A stretch of 52,947 bases of DNA, taken from Catenaria anguillulae PL171 (lineage: Eukaryota; Blastocladiomycota; Blastocladiomycetes; Blastocladiales; Catenariaceae). Within the stretch, counting starts at the first letter, position 1; each line of letters begins with the position of its first letter. The translations under genes and the position numbers were made by a program. The DNA lies in assembly GCA_002102555.1 (NCBI GenBank), contig MCFL01000171.1:1-52947 (forward strand), in the 5' to 3' direction. Under the pieces are notes generated by a model. That model was not told the DNA's origin, made no database searches, and saw nothing but the letters and a program-made list of their open reading frames with translations. Shown here piece after piece: positions 30,318 through 41,358 of this stretch.

Positions 30318-33300
30318 ATGTCTCTACGACGTTCAAGGTCAGTGCCCCGGGCGCTCAATGCGACTCAACCACACCATGACCGCGAATCCCATGCACCGCA
30401 GAGCCATGTTTTCATTGGCGGCTTCCTTGGCACAAATGACAGCCGCCGATACAAGCCCGACATTCTCATAAAGGCATTGACTCATGTAAACAACCATCTC
30501 CTCGCAGTCAGTCAACCGCTTATCCGAACATTGTCGGCGACATCTTCTCTCTCTGCCGCCCTCAAGACAATGTCGGACATTGACTTGTCGAGCAGCATTA
30601 GCAGCGTCGCGAGCGGGACCGTGCCTGCGTCGACCGCGAGCAAATCATCCATTTTCAGCCATGCTCGAGCTGGGAGCGCCACAGGATCGCCTTCAACGAC
30701 GAGTATCGCTAAATTGGAGCAATCTGGATCCATTTCGTCGTTTGAGGCAGTCGATTCTTGTGACAATAGCTTAAATGAAACCATTACAACGCATACGAGT
30801 GCCAATCGACGACGAGCGCGCAAGTGGTCGTCGGTCGCGAATGACACATCGGCGGGTCGACCACGGCCAATGTCGTTGCGGCTATCGCCTGAGGAGATTG
30901 CTCAGCAATGGTTTATACTTGAGCCCGAGCTTGCCGAATCGGTCACTGATGCGCCACTGCCAGGTCCCATCGATATTGGAAACCTGAGTCGAGCAGAGAT
31001 CAAGCGCCAGGAGACCATATACGAGCTGTATGTGACCGAGTCGGATTACGTCGCGAGCATGTTGGTACTGCAGCGAGTATGTTGGGACATTTCTGCAATC
31101 AAACAGCCAAGACGACTCATGGGCCCTTGATTGTGCATACTTGAGTAGCTCTTCATCGCCCCCTTGGCCAAGCACCAAGTCCTGGCCGACCGCGAGAGAA
31201 TGATGCTATTTTCCAACGTCGAGCAATTGATACCAGTCAACCAGGTATCTCAATCATTACGGCCGCCTCAAGGCTTTCTTGTGTCACTGACAAGGCGGGC
31301 ATTGCCCAGTAGGAATTGCTTTCTGCCATCCAGCAACAACGTGTCCATGACCGATGCGTCATTTCGGGTCTGGGAACACTGTTTCTCAAACTGGTTTGTT
31401 TTGATTTCCAACCTCCGACTCATGCTCGCTCTCACTCATGTTTGCACCCTCGTCTCACAGTCGCACTTCCTCAAGCTGTACAATGTCTACTGCGCCAACT
31501 ACACCGAAGCCCTCAATCTTCTGCAACAGCTGCTCAAGTCAAACCAGCGGTTTGCCGAGTTTGTGCGAGACACAGTTGCACGACCGGAATGTGGAGGATT
31601 GGATTTGGCTGGATTGCTCATCAAGCCAGTACAGAGGGTGCGAGCCTCATTTACTTGGCACAGATTGTTGCGAATGAGATCTGACGATCCACAATTGGGC
31701 GGCCCAATATAGCTATGCAAGTACCCTCTGTTCCTGCGAGAAGTTCTCAAACACACTCCAGCCGACCACCAGGACCACGGTCCCCTAAAGCAGGCGCTCG
31801 AGCTCATGGAAAAGGTTGTTCAGCGTGTCAACGAAGGCCGCCGGTTTCTTGAAGAACAGCGTACATTACTCGAAATCATGGCCAAACTAGATTTCGGATC
31901 ACATTCGTCCACCACGTCAAAGGCAGGCGGCGCGGGGCTGTCTGCATCGTTTGGCGCCAGTTCTGCAAAGTTGTTCAGCAACTTGCGCAAGTCCCCGACC
32001 GGCACGCTACGCGGGAGTGCGGCAGTATCGTCACCTCAGGCTGTCAAGCTGCCGTCCAATTTCCATCGGCGATTGGTTCGACAAGGTGGGCTGCTCGTGG
32101 TAGAGGAGCATAACGGTTCGCGAAAGCAGAAGCCGCGACTGGCCGTCTTGTTTTCCGATGCGCTTGTTTTAGCCAAACCCAAAGGCATCCAGCATCAGCT
32201 GCTCGGTACCGACGTGGAGAGCCTGCGCATTCCATTAACTTCGGCCCAAGGCTCGCCGCTGAAATCTCGCCGAGAGCAAGCAGCGGCAGACGCCGAAACG
32301 GAGGATGCGAGCAGCAGCTCGACCGTGTACTCTGTCAAGCACGTTGTACTGTTGGGTCAAGTGCTTCGAATGACCGATTTGGCCAAGCGAAAACTCGTTC
32401 GGCTGCCAATGGCCGTGGCTGCGCCGCCAAGCGCGGACGCATCCGACTTTGAGCTCGAATACTCGCTCGCCAATGGTCGAGGTTCCCAAGTTCTATGCCT
32501 CGCATTTCCCACACCGGAGAGTTGCGTCTCCTGGCATCAATCGCTCGCAAAGGTACTGGGCGACATGGTGGCCGCACCCTCAACAGCTCCTGCCAGGCCG
32601 CCCCGCTCAGAAAGCGAAGAGATACTGTCGACCCTCTCGGCCGACGCTCCCTCGGGCCAAGAAGCCGACGTTGACGGCTTTCTCGCATCTCACACGCATC
32701 TAGAGGACTCGGCACGCAACCGCGTCCAAAACCACGGCAAGGGTATCAGTATTGTTGGCGCGTACGCACCACCGACACCCATGACGGACGCAGTCGACGT
32801 GAGCATTCTCAAGGGTGTACCGCCAGCCCCGAAGCGCCGGCCGCCGCCGGTTCCACCACAGAGGCGCCAGAGTATTCCTGTGCAGCCGAGTTACCCAAGG
32901 CGGCGGTCGTTGACGGATTCGGCGTTGCCCGAACTTGCAGCAGCTGCACACGTGGCTGGCGTGAATCCAATTGGCACTCGTATTCTCACGAGCGCCGAGC
33001 AGTATGACGGACTGGCATCTGATTTGAATGAGACAATGAAACCTGCTCCAATTGCAACCTCGCCATTGCGACCGCGACCGCCCCCGACTGCACTTGCCCC
33101 GTCACCCATTTCAGTCGCAACACAGGATATTCCACCCAATCCATTTTGGAGCCCATTGGATCCGCCAGAAGACAACCCGCTCGCCGATCTGCCAGCCGGC
33201 AGTGATACCCCGCAAGTCCACGACTATGAACGTTTTCCAGCATCCGATCTCACATCAGTCGACAACAACGACGATGCATCTATTGTGGTTCCCACCGTCG

Positions 33301-34259
33301 TCATCGCAACGCCCACGAGATCCTCTACCCTGACACCCTCGGCATCCACTGTTTCGTTTGTCGGTATTGCCCAGCACGTCGACAAGGCCCGCCGCGCACT
33401 CCTCGTTCGTCCCGCACGGCAAGGCAACTCGGTGGACGACGAGTTGGTGCGGCAAGCAAGCAGTTCGTCGATTGAGAACACGCAGCAGCGGCAGCGGCAG
33501 GCAAGCAGTTCGTCGATCGGGTCGGCCAACGATTCGCGGTCGTCGTTGAATGTTGCAGACGTGGCACATGATGCGGGTCCGGTTCGGCCGCTGTCGCACG
33601 GTCGTTCGAATCGGAATGGAGCGCCGTCGCCGAGGTTGGCGAGGGTCGTGCGCTCACCAGCTGTCCATGGTGGTGTGGATCAACGAGTCGAGGCCAAGGA
33701 ACAAAGAGCCAATCCAGCCGCGGGTGCCAATGTGGCTTCGGGGAGTGAGCCGGCCGCGGCGGGTCCAGGGCGCGTGCGCGCGCTCAAGATGCAATTCCAG
33801 GCGACGGGCACTGGGGTACGCTTTCCCTTTGCATTTGCCTCGTCATGCGGCAAGTACGCTGTCAACTGACCACGGACTTGACACGGACTGTAGTCAATCG
33901 TGAGCGGCCCACGGCCCGACACTTTCTCCTCAACCGCCCCACGTCGCCCAAGCAAACCGCCACCTCACCCGCCCTCCACAACCGCATTGGATGACTCGGC
34001 CGCTTGCGCCTCGGCCCCGAGCGGCAATTACACTTGGTCCAAACCGACCGACAGCGGCACCCATCACATGACTGCGGAACTGAAAGCCGTCGTGTCGACG
34101 CGGCTGCGTGCAAGTACAGAGGAGCTGGCGATGGCGGGCCGGCAGTCACCCAACATGGCGAGGAGGTTGAGGCAGACGACGGCGCCGGGGCATTTGCAGT
34201 CTGCGAATGCGGTGCTGGTGCCCGTGAGCAAGGAAAAACATGTGGCAGGTCAAGAGTGA
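30318..34259 (+). CDS. DH-PH guanine nucleotide exchange factor for Rho GTPases, 1193 aa
   Basis: Activates a Rho/Rac/Cdc42-type GTPase. Exons: 30318-31076, 31149-31244, 31313-31393, 31461-31637, 31713-33815 and 33894-34259. The first 225 residues are Ser-rich and disordered. The DH domain runs about 230-420: IKRQETIYELYVTESDYV (CR1), LFIAPL, FLKLYNVYCANYTEA and the CR3 core LLIKPVQRLCKYPLFLREVL, restored exactly by splicing out 31638-31712. A coiled stretch ending EEQRTLLEIMAKLDF leads to a PH-like domain (about 485-640), with FHRRLVRQGGLLVVEE at its start and CVSWHQSLAKVL in the final helix. The C-terminal 550 residues are Pro/Ser-rich with a short duplicated QASSSSI unit. The start is the first ATG after stops, and a later ATG at about 30571 is possible. 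Confidence 0.9.
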
Positions 34260-34374
34260 AAGGCAAGAGAAAATAGAGCTGTATGGAGGTTGAATATACA
34301 TGGATGGAACGTGAGGAAGATTGTGTGACAAGTGAGGGGTCAAGAGATGCATTACTGATGAGAAGAAAATGCGT

Positions 34375-34877
34375 TCAGGGTTTGACGTGGTGACGTTTAG
34401 CTGCAAGTGCGACGAATGCATCGTATCCACCGACTACAGGTTCTCAACCACAGAAGGAAATGAGTGAACATGGGGAAGGGGGAACGCGGCGATTTGTCAC
34501 ATACCATATCGGTACTCGCTCGGCTCACAGCCCTCGTACACGATGGGACAACTCCGATGACGCTCACTCCCGGGGACCTGCCTCCTGACCTGTGCCAGCC
34601 GCGACTTGAAGAACTCAGACTCGGAAAAGATGTTTGTGTCAACATGCACTTGGCCGGAGGAGCTGCCCGATGCGCGGCCGGCTTCGGCGACCTTTGACCC
34701 GAGCTTGAGAGCGTCTTGAAAGTACCCGCACTCCATGTAGCCCTCAATGGTGTAGCAGCGGGTGTTTTTGCGCGGGACAGTCTCGAGGTCACCCGAGAAG
34801 GTGCGCGAAGTGGAGTCAACGACGGGCGTTGAGGTGGCGTTGGGAGTGGAGCCCGAGATCCAGCTGAAGAGGCCCAT
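34375..34877 (-). CDS. small unknown protein, 143 aa, two exons
   Basis: Exons (minus) 34877-34505 and 34433-34375, intron with GTATGTG donor and CTGTAG acceptor. I do not recognise the family. It starts MGLFSWISGS, where Gly2 could be myristoylated, followed by a Ser/Thr-rich linker. A compact part then contains RCYTIEGYMECGYFQDAL, a Gly/Ser linker, FFKSRLAQVRRQVPGSERHR and SCPIVYEGCEPSEYRYVGGYDAF. Four Cys (about 41, 50, 109 and 116) in two pairs suggest a disulfide or metal-stabilised fold. The twin CX9C spacing of mitochondrial import substrates is not met. It is convergent with the RhoGEF, the stops being 115 bp apart. The join gives an exact codon count, which supports the model. Confidence 0.6.
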
Positions 34878-35318
34878 GCTGGTTGAGAGTAGAGTTGGAT
34901 TGGAGTAGATTTCCGAGGGTTGACGTATGTACATGGATTGCAATTGCCATGGGTAATGAGCATGAGAAGTGCACACACGTTGGTCGTGGATCGGCGGCCA
35001 TTTATTCATTCATGCCCGCCGATCGGTCGCGTAGATAGCTCATGCCTCCTGTTCAAGTTCAAGAATGTATGTAGGTCACGACACTTGGTTTTGAAAATGG
35101 ATCACTTCTCTTTTGGGCACAATACGCATTAAATTGCATCGTTCAAGGTTGCCGGCGTCGGCACACTGGCCCGTAAATATCCTGTTCCTTGGTACGGCCG
35201 CCCGCCCGCCCTTTCCCGCTGCCATTCCACCGACCGCCTCATGCAAGTTCCCAACGGCTGACTCGCTCACTCACATCGTGCTTCTTTGCAGCTTTAGAAG
35301 CATTCCATCTGTCTGCCT
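34878..35318. other. intergenic between the small unknown gene and the repeat-gene array
   Basis: Upstream region of the small unknown gene. No gene-like frame is convincing. Confidence 0.35.
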
Positions 35319-36122
35319 ATGGCACCAAGACAGCCGCCCCGATACGAAGGCGCGACGGCCCTACGGCGCGACGACAAGATCGCAATATGGCACGAACCAG
35401 AGACAGACATCCAAGTCACAAAGGCTCGGACATGACCAACTACGAGCAGCCGGTAGCTGTGCGCGACCACGTGCGGCCCGACGATGTACCCTATGGCCAT
35501 AGCTGGATCGCTCTACTGGGTATGCCACTTTTTGACACTGGTCTTCCCTGCATCACCGTGATGTAATCGACTCACTGCCCCCGCACTCGATTTATTAGGG
35601 TGAGACATTTCCACCATCTGATCCGAACCTGGCCGATCAACCAAGTCTATGCAACTGCCGTTCTCCCAGGCCATCGCCTCTACTCAACCAACCAAAGGTC
35701 TCACTCCAGCCCTTGTCGCCCATCAACCCAACGGGTTCACGCGCTCACCACCACCAGTCAACTCACCCAAGCCTGAGACCATGGCCTTGCACGCACGCAC
35801 CCTGGCGGCCGTCCGCCTGCTATTGGGGAAACACGCAACGACATCCTGCCGAGCCAAGACCACGGATTGCTGCGGCATCAAGGACAAGGGGACCAGACAC
35901 CAGATGCCATTGGCGGATTGCTCACGTGCACGATCCGAGCAGACTACCTCGCCCACGTCTCGCGCCATCCAAAGCAATGTCTTGCCGACAGATCGACGCT
36001 TCGTTCGGGGTTTGTGGCCAGTCCGACGACAAGCCAGTTTAGGCTGTCGATGCGAAACCGCGCCGAGGCCGAGCACTTGTGTCGCTTGTCGATTGCACAT
36101 CATTGGCAAATCTGGAAGCAAC
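35319..36122 (+). pseudogene. array unit 1 of an unknown duplicated gene family, broken
   Basis: Short frames shift repeatedly. At 35431-35560 a frame reads MTNYEQPVAVRDHVRPDDVP then SWIALLGMPLF, weakly like the LFVALGA module of later units. A possible intron (35522-35599, GTATGC to TTATTAG) follows. At about 35910-36090 the frame reads GLLTCTIRADYLAHVSRHPK, then STLRSGFVASPTTSQFRL, plainly related to 36467-36600 in the next unit. No continuous model joins these parts. The function is unknown. Confidence 0.45.
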
Positions 36123-36181
36123 CTAGCAAATGCCCTTGCGGGCGGCGTCGGACGAGATCCGCCGCAAGTTGACCGACTGCA

Positions 36182-36718
36182 ATGCCAAGTAGGTCGTCGT
36201 CACCTTGGCGACTGTCGCCCACCGGTCCGTGTAGGCGACGTTGCTGGCCGCCATACAAGCGCAGTCGAAATCACCCGACAAAATGTACGCCCGCTTGGCC
36301 GAGGTGCTCCCGGCCATGGTCGAGCTCGCAGTCGTCGCTCATGGCGACTTTTGTATACGACCGAAGCGGCCACGCGTGCAAGTCGATTTGGCTGGTCCGC
36401 GCCGTCTTGTGGGGCGCGAGCGAGCGCGTGCAGCGGTCGACTGGTTGCGAGGACGAGCGGCAACGGATTGACGAGTTGCTGACCTGCACCTTTTGCAACG
36501 ATTACCTCGCCTTGATTGCCCGTCACCCGAAGGAACGTCTGGCCAGTGGAGCAACCCTTTGTTCGATCTTTGTGGCCGGCCAGGCAAATAGCCAATTCAA
36601 GCTTTGCACGGCCACCGCGGCCGTGATCGTGCTCGCCAGTCGTCGGCGAACGTACCGAGCAAGCGCGATGAGCAAGAATACCAGCTGCTGCTTGCCGACC
36701 TCGCGGCTGCATTCCTGA
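36182..36718 (+). pseudogene. array unit 2, best preserved second module
   Basis: One open frame of 178 codons. It contains a first module (MATFVYDRSGHACKSIWLVR, about 36330-36410), then DELLTCTFCNDYLALIARHP, then GATLCSIFVAGQANSQFKL. Its start codon lies in sequence where the related copies are also open, so true boundaries are unclear. It resembles unit 1 and, more weakly, units 3-5. I name no function. The hydrophobic first module could be a buried or membrane helix. Confidence 0.45.
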
Positions 36719-37182
36719 AATACACGTCCGAGGCCAAGGACGTGTGCTATTCGTCATGGGCAGTCGGCCCCGTCCAAGAGCACGTTGTCGATGTGCCGGT
36801 GGACCGGGCGCCCGTCTTGGCCAGCTCGTCCTCTTCCTCGTCAGTATGGGCCATGCCGTCGTCGCCGTCGTCGTCGTCGGGGTCGTCGTCGGGGTTGGTG
36901 CAATGGGCGGGAAGTAACGGTGGATCAGGCCGTCGAGTGTCGATGTCCGAGTCGCTGACAATCGCCCATGGGGCGCTGTTCCCGAGGGATACTGGCCGCA
37001 GGATATCAGGGATGATGGTGAAATTCATTACGATGAGTGGTGGTCCGTTTGGTCGTCCCGTACTGGTCGACATTCAGTTGGCCGACCCATGCAAGATTTT
37101 GTTCGCGGCCGTCAACTACAATCACAACCACAACCACGCCACGACGACGACAGCGAACTGGACAGCGAGTGCCACGCTCTGA
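36604..37182 (+). pseudogene. array unit 3 with Ser-rich linker
   Basis: A 192-codon frame overlapping unit 2 in another phase. From about 36685 it reads YQLLLADLAAAFLKYTSEAK then DVCYSSWAV, aligned with LTATLARYTRDVKSVCMTLW of unit 5. A Ser-rich linker (SSSSSSSVWAMPSSPSSSS) follows, then SLTIAHGALFPRD and FGRPVLVDIQLADPCKILFA, which aligns with VPRLVVVDVLSATPVWFP of unit 4. The end is an Asn/His/Thr run. It may be a real diverged gene with an unseen first exon or a relic. Confidence 0.45.
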
Positions 37183-37209
37183 ATCGACGAGTGCCACGCT
37201 CTGAATCGA
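37166..37209. repeat. perfect 22-bp tandem duplication
   Basis: Two adjacent identical 22-bp units, each CGAGTGCCACGCTCTGAATC plus GA, lie at the 3' edge of array unit 3. This is a recent slip or repair event. Confidence 0.95.
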
Positions 37210-37880
37210 CGGGGCCGTGGCGCAGGTCAAGCGGCGCTTGACGACTCTTGCTGGATACGAGCCGGCCGGTGGGTGTCACGGCCGCGATCTGGCGTTTTGC
37301 GGCGGCCTTCCCTCGCTTCCTGTGGTGCCAGCCGCCGATGACGGCCGCTGGGTCGTGAACCAGAGCAGCACACCCGTTCTCGTCGCCTCTGCTGCCGCTC
37401 GCCCGCAACTGCCGCCTCCGGACTACCTATCGCGTCTCGTGCACTCGGAAGTGTGCGTCAACGGCGGCTGCGTGTATCCATCAACAGCATATGCCACGGC
37501 ATTCTCGCTTACCTCATCGATAAGTCATCATCATTGACTGTCTCTGCCACTGGTCGCACCCAACAGCAACCACATTTTGGCATGGCAAGAACCACTTTGC
37601 AGAGCCATATCGGCCAATCAGCAATGCCCAAAGGGGCCGGGCCAATGTAACCAAATGATCTCGCGAGCGGGTACGGTTGACTTCTGGCTTGTTGCGCGGC
37701 CCTGATCTTTCTTACATGACTGACCTGTGCCTCACTGTTGGTTATCTTGAATTGCATACCTTAGAGTCGCTTTCAATGGCCAAGTCTTTTAGCGCCTAGA
37801 TTGCGCGACTACGTTCAAGGACACTGGCCTGGCGTCTAGCCCCAAGAAAGTCAAGCTGCACGATTGACCTGATCGGATCG
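37210..37880. other. spacer within the array, no supportable gene
   Basis: A 106-codon frame (37217-37537) reads LPPPDYLSRLVHSEVCVNGG, faintly like the DYL part of unit 2. The remainder has only short frames. I cannot tell a diverged exon from chance. Confidence 0.3.
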
Positions 37881-38521
37881 TTGGATCAAGGTGCGCCGAG
37901 CATGCGTTATGTCGCCATTGCGGTCCTGGATCTGGGCTATGCCTTTGCTGTCGCAACCGCCAACGGCTCGGACGACGACGACAATGACAATGGCAGTTGT
38001 ATGACTGGCAAATCCTCGAATGCTACCACGACTACCCAATCCAGATCAAGCTGGTGTGCCTCGTGCTTTGGGTGTTGGCAGTGTTGATGGCGTTTGCCCA
38101 CGCCCGGTACGAGAGCGAAGAGGCCCCGTTGCTCGAAGGAGGCGCCCCCGACCCAAGAAATCACGAGGGCGCGGCTGGCGCTCGCTTGGCGGTGGCAATG
38201 GGCGAATCGCGAACGGTGGCCCGCTCGGCGTTTAAGCAAGTCCCGGGCCAGCCAAACAAGATGTTGTTTGTTGCGCTGGGTGCCAACAGGGTGCCGAGGT
38301 TGGTGGTGGTGGACGTGTTGTCGGCAACGCCGGTCTGGTTTCCAAGGCTGCACGGCGATCGTGGCGAGTACGGCCACGGCGACTCGCTCGAGCGCGCAAG
38401 CATGCATGTCAAGCGTACGGTCATGCAAATGGCCGCGCGTGAGATGTCGGTTGCGTGTCTCGGGCAACGCCTCGAGCTGCCGCAATGGCCCGTCCGCTTG
38501 GATCCCAATACCCGAGGCTGA
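37881..38521 (+). CDS. array unit 4, most complete unknown-family copy
   Basis: A 174-codon frame begins at TTG 37997, just after GGCAG, which is a plausible 3' splice site. An upstream frame (37881, MRYVAIAVLDLGYAFAVATA) could be its first exon. It reads LECYHDYPIQIKLVCLVLWV then LAVLMAFAH (hydrophobic module), a short acidic linker, SRTVARSAFKQVPGQPNKML, FVALGANRVPRLVVVDVLSA then TPVWFPRL, and SLERASMHVKRTVMQMAARE at the end, stopping at 38521. All three modules recur in unit 5. I do not recognise the family. The first module might be a membrane or core helix. Confidence 0.45.
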
Positions 38522-38616
38522 GCCGTGCAAGCGCGTCTCAAGTCTCGAGCGCAACCTCGCATCGTTCAAGTTGTCGCATCGTCCTTCTCGTCTCCAACAA
38601 CCAAAAGACATCGACA

Positions 38617-39568
38617 TGGATACCCTTCGACGCTCTGCTCGTGCAGCAACCAATGTTGGCTCATCTGTCGCTGCGCCAACAAATGCCGCTCAACTCGTCA
38701 ACTGTCGGCTGGAAGCTGGATGCGCGTGCGTCACGGACGCCCATGCACAGGGGTGTTGAGTTGTGCATGGACCAGCGTGGTCAGGAGGCTGTGGTCGGCG
38801 TGGATGCGGCATCGGCCAACAAGTGGTTCCACACGGCCGTGACCAAAATTGACAACGCCAAGGTTGCCGCTGCCGCCCCAAGCACCACAACAACCGCGAC
38901 TGGCCAATTTGAATCACCGTCGACGCATGTGGCAGCTGCAATCGTGACGCTGAGCTCAGTTCATCTCCCTGGAACCACCTCCGTGGCTCACATGGCGACC
39001 CTGTCACCCCCCGCGACGACAGCAGCCAAGTGCATGATGGACGACCGAGCTTTGACGGCGACATTGGCCCGGTACACGCGCGATGTCAAGAGCGTTTGTA
39101 TGACGCTGTGGGTGCTGGCGGCGATTTTGAACTTTGCCTGTACTCACGACGGGACAATCGACCTTGCGCTTGTCGGAACGTCATCAACTGCGAATGGCAA
39201 CGACGATGGCGCGGACGATTGGCCAGGCCGCATTCTTTGCACGAGACTCGATGGTCACGACACTGTTTATTGCATTGAGTGCTTCCGGTGTACCGAGTTT
39301 GGTCCGGGCCCGGTTGGTCGCGGCCTGTCATGCGCTCTTTCCAAGGCTGGCGTCAGATCAAAGTGGGCGGCAAACCGACGCGATTGAACGTGCTGCCGTG
39401 GAAATCAAACAGCGGTTTCCCGTGCTCGCAAGGGCGATGCCAGTGGCGATAATTAGTGGCGATGGCAAACGGCAGTCCTTTGGTCACGGAAGCGACCGGC
39501 ATGGTCGAGTGCCTGGGCCATGCGCTCGTGTTTTCGGCTCCTCTTGTTGCCGCCCGCCGCTGCCGTGA
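38617..39568 (+). pseudogene. array unit 5 with a frame change
   Basis: The first frame runs to 39387 and carries LTATLARYTRDVKSVCMTLW then VLAAILNFACTHDG at about 39050-39150. The second frame, shifted by one base, continues with QAAFFARDSMVTTLFIALSA, SGVPSLVRARLVAACHALFP and AIERAAVEIKQRFPVLARAM to about 39445. Both halves align with unit 4, which has them in a single frame, so a frameshift or an unrecognised intron lies near 39150-39220. Upstream (38690-38900) is KLDARASRTPMHRG and DAASANKWFHTAVTKI, with no counterpart that I can place. Confidence 0.5.
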
Positions 39569-40692
39569 GAAGGGTGACATTGCCTCGGTCGCTGCAGTCA
39601 TTGACTGTCACACAACCAACGACAACCGCGTGTCGCTCATCCGACTCCCAGCCACGCTGGCAACCACGGTCACGGCAGTCACGGCCACGGGTTCGCAAAG
39701 CCAGATCCCACCGCCAACGAGTTTTCGGGCAACCGCCCGCTCGCACGCTTCCCTGCCCAGCCGTCCGTTGTATTGTGCCCCAGCTGTCCAAGATGGATCC
39801 ATCCGCAACGCCACTGGCCAGTATCGCGAGGGTGACTCTCAGCCCGAGTCCCGTCTCCGTCTCGCGAGCGAGACCGCTCCTACGTCGTCAACTCAACACA
39901 TTCAAAGGCATCCTCCAGCAGCAACTGCGCCCATGACCACGACCAGCAACAGCGGCACTACAACTTGAACCACGGATCCGAGCAGCACCAGCGACAAGTC
40001 CGTGGATCTGAGTAGCACCAGCGTAATGGCCACGGATACGAGCACCACCAGCTTCGATCAAACGGATCTGGTCATGGCGGTGGTACAGACAGCAGGTACA
40101 GCACAAGCCAACAAAGCTTCTCTCGGTTCCGCCGTTGCGCTCAAGCCTCTGCCGTCCCCCCTTGATCCGTCGTGGTTGGACCGATATTGTCTCTTTTTCC
40201 ATTCATTCCTTCCTTCATTCAATCAATTATTCATTCATTCGCGCGGCAAGTCTTTTGTTCCTCCCTCTGCGGACACGAGTCACAAGCGTGCCACGTACCG
40301 CTGGCCGAGCGGTGGAACCTGGCCGTGGGCCAAAGTGCCATATGCGCGTGTAAAGCAAGGGTGAGATCGATTCGTTTTGGTGGGCATGGTCCTTTGTCAC
40401 TTTCATGGCACTGCCACTTGGATGAACATCATGTGTATATATTTATCTTGACCAGCTGGCAGCTCGTGATTTTGCCCTTCCGATTCACATGATGGGACCG
40501 TCTCACGTCCATGTCTCAGAGGATGTCTTGCATTGGATTGGTACTTGAATGGAGTTGATGGAGACACATTCATGTTTAAAAAGAGGTGGATTCGCCCCTG
40601 CACTTGCACGAGCAGTCTCTCAATGAGCGTACCGGCAATCTCGGTTGATCTGCCCATGTAATCAGTCTTGCATGCACCTTGAATAACACACC
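39569..40692. other. right end of the array and FCP1-like upstream region
   Basis: A 170-codon frame (39456-39968, rich in Thr, Ala, Ser) runs through the start of this stretch without a recognisable motif. Beyond 40365 only short frames exist. It includes the presumed promoter of the phosphatase at 40693. Confidence 0.35.
39971..40052 (+). repeat. three-copy, 30-bp imperfect tandem repeat
   Basis: Units start at 39971, 40001 and 40031 (core GGATCNGAGNAGCACCAGC, the last unit partial). In one frame they read as DLSSTS-like Ser/Thr repeats. Confidence 0.7.
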
Positions 40693-41358
40693 ATGTCGCT
40701 GTCCCGCTCTTACGATGACGCACCCGCGTCGCGGCCGCAACCGCTCGCCCTCGCTGCCCCTCGCCCGACACGCCAACTGCCCATTCCCACGCGCCTCCAC
40801 CCCAAGCCCGTTTTGGTGGTCGACCTGGATGAAACACTCATCCATCATTCCAAATTGGATCCGACTGGTGACCAACACCCCGGTCCCGATCGCTTCCAAG
40901 TCCCAACAAAGCAAGGCACCCTCTTGGTGCTTGTGCGCCCCTGGGCACGCGAGTTTGTTGCGAGCGTGGCTCGCGGATTCACCGTGATTGTCTTCACGGC
41001 TGGATCGGAAGAGTATGCGCAAGGGATCGTGAGGTACTTGGATCCTCATGGCGACAAGATATACACACATCTGTCGTACGAGGCGTGTACGCAGGTGTCG
41101 TGGTTCGGTCGGCCGACGGATGGGAGTCAGGCAAAGGACTTGACCAAGGTCGTTACGGATTTGAGTCGTGTGTTGCTCGTCGACAACACTGTGGGTTGCT
41201 TTGACGAGCAGCCCGACAATGGGATTTTGATCCGTGGGTGGAACCGGGAGGCTGAGGATTCCGAGCTGCCGCGGTTGGAGCATTTGCTGCTTCACCATGT
41301 GAATGCGCGGGACATGAGGGACGTGGCCGAGAGGTGGACGACTTGGGCACCGGAATGA
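40693..41358 (+). CDS. FCP1/SCP-like (NIF-type) HAD phosphatase, 221 aa
   Basis: Single-exon protein phosphatase of the FCP1 homology group (CTD small phosphatases, Dullard/Nem1-like, TIM50-like). The first 37 residues are Arg/Pro/Ala-rich. The catalytic loop is VVDLDETLIHH (DxDxT, nucleophile in DLDET). LVRPWAREFVASVARGFTVI then VFTAGSEEYAQGIV (family: RPg...FL......eiviyTas...Ya) gives the second motif, and KDLTKVV..LSRVLLVDNT the Lys and Asp of motifs III/IV. Then QPDNGILIRGW matches the family's QP.N.I.I..F. There is no membrane helix, so Dullard or TIM50 roles are unlikely and a soluble SCP-like role is favoured. The substrate cannot be deduced. Confidence 0.88.
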   Translation: MSLSRSYDDAPASRPQPLALAAPRPTRQLPIPTRLHPKPVLVVDLDETLIHHSKLDPTGDQHPGPDRFQVPTKQGTLLVLVRPWAREFVASVARGFTVIVFTAGSEEYAQGIVRYLDPHGDKIYTHLSYEACTQVSWFGRPTDGSQAKDLTKVVTDLSRVLLVDNTVGCFDEQPDNGILIRGWNREAEDSELPRLEHLLLHHVNARDMRDVAERWTTWAPE

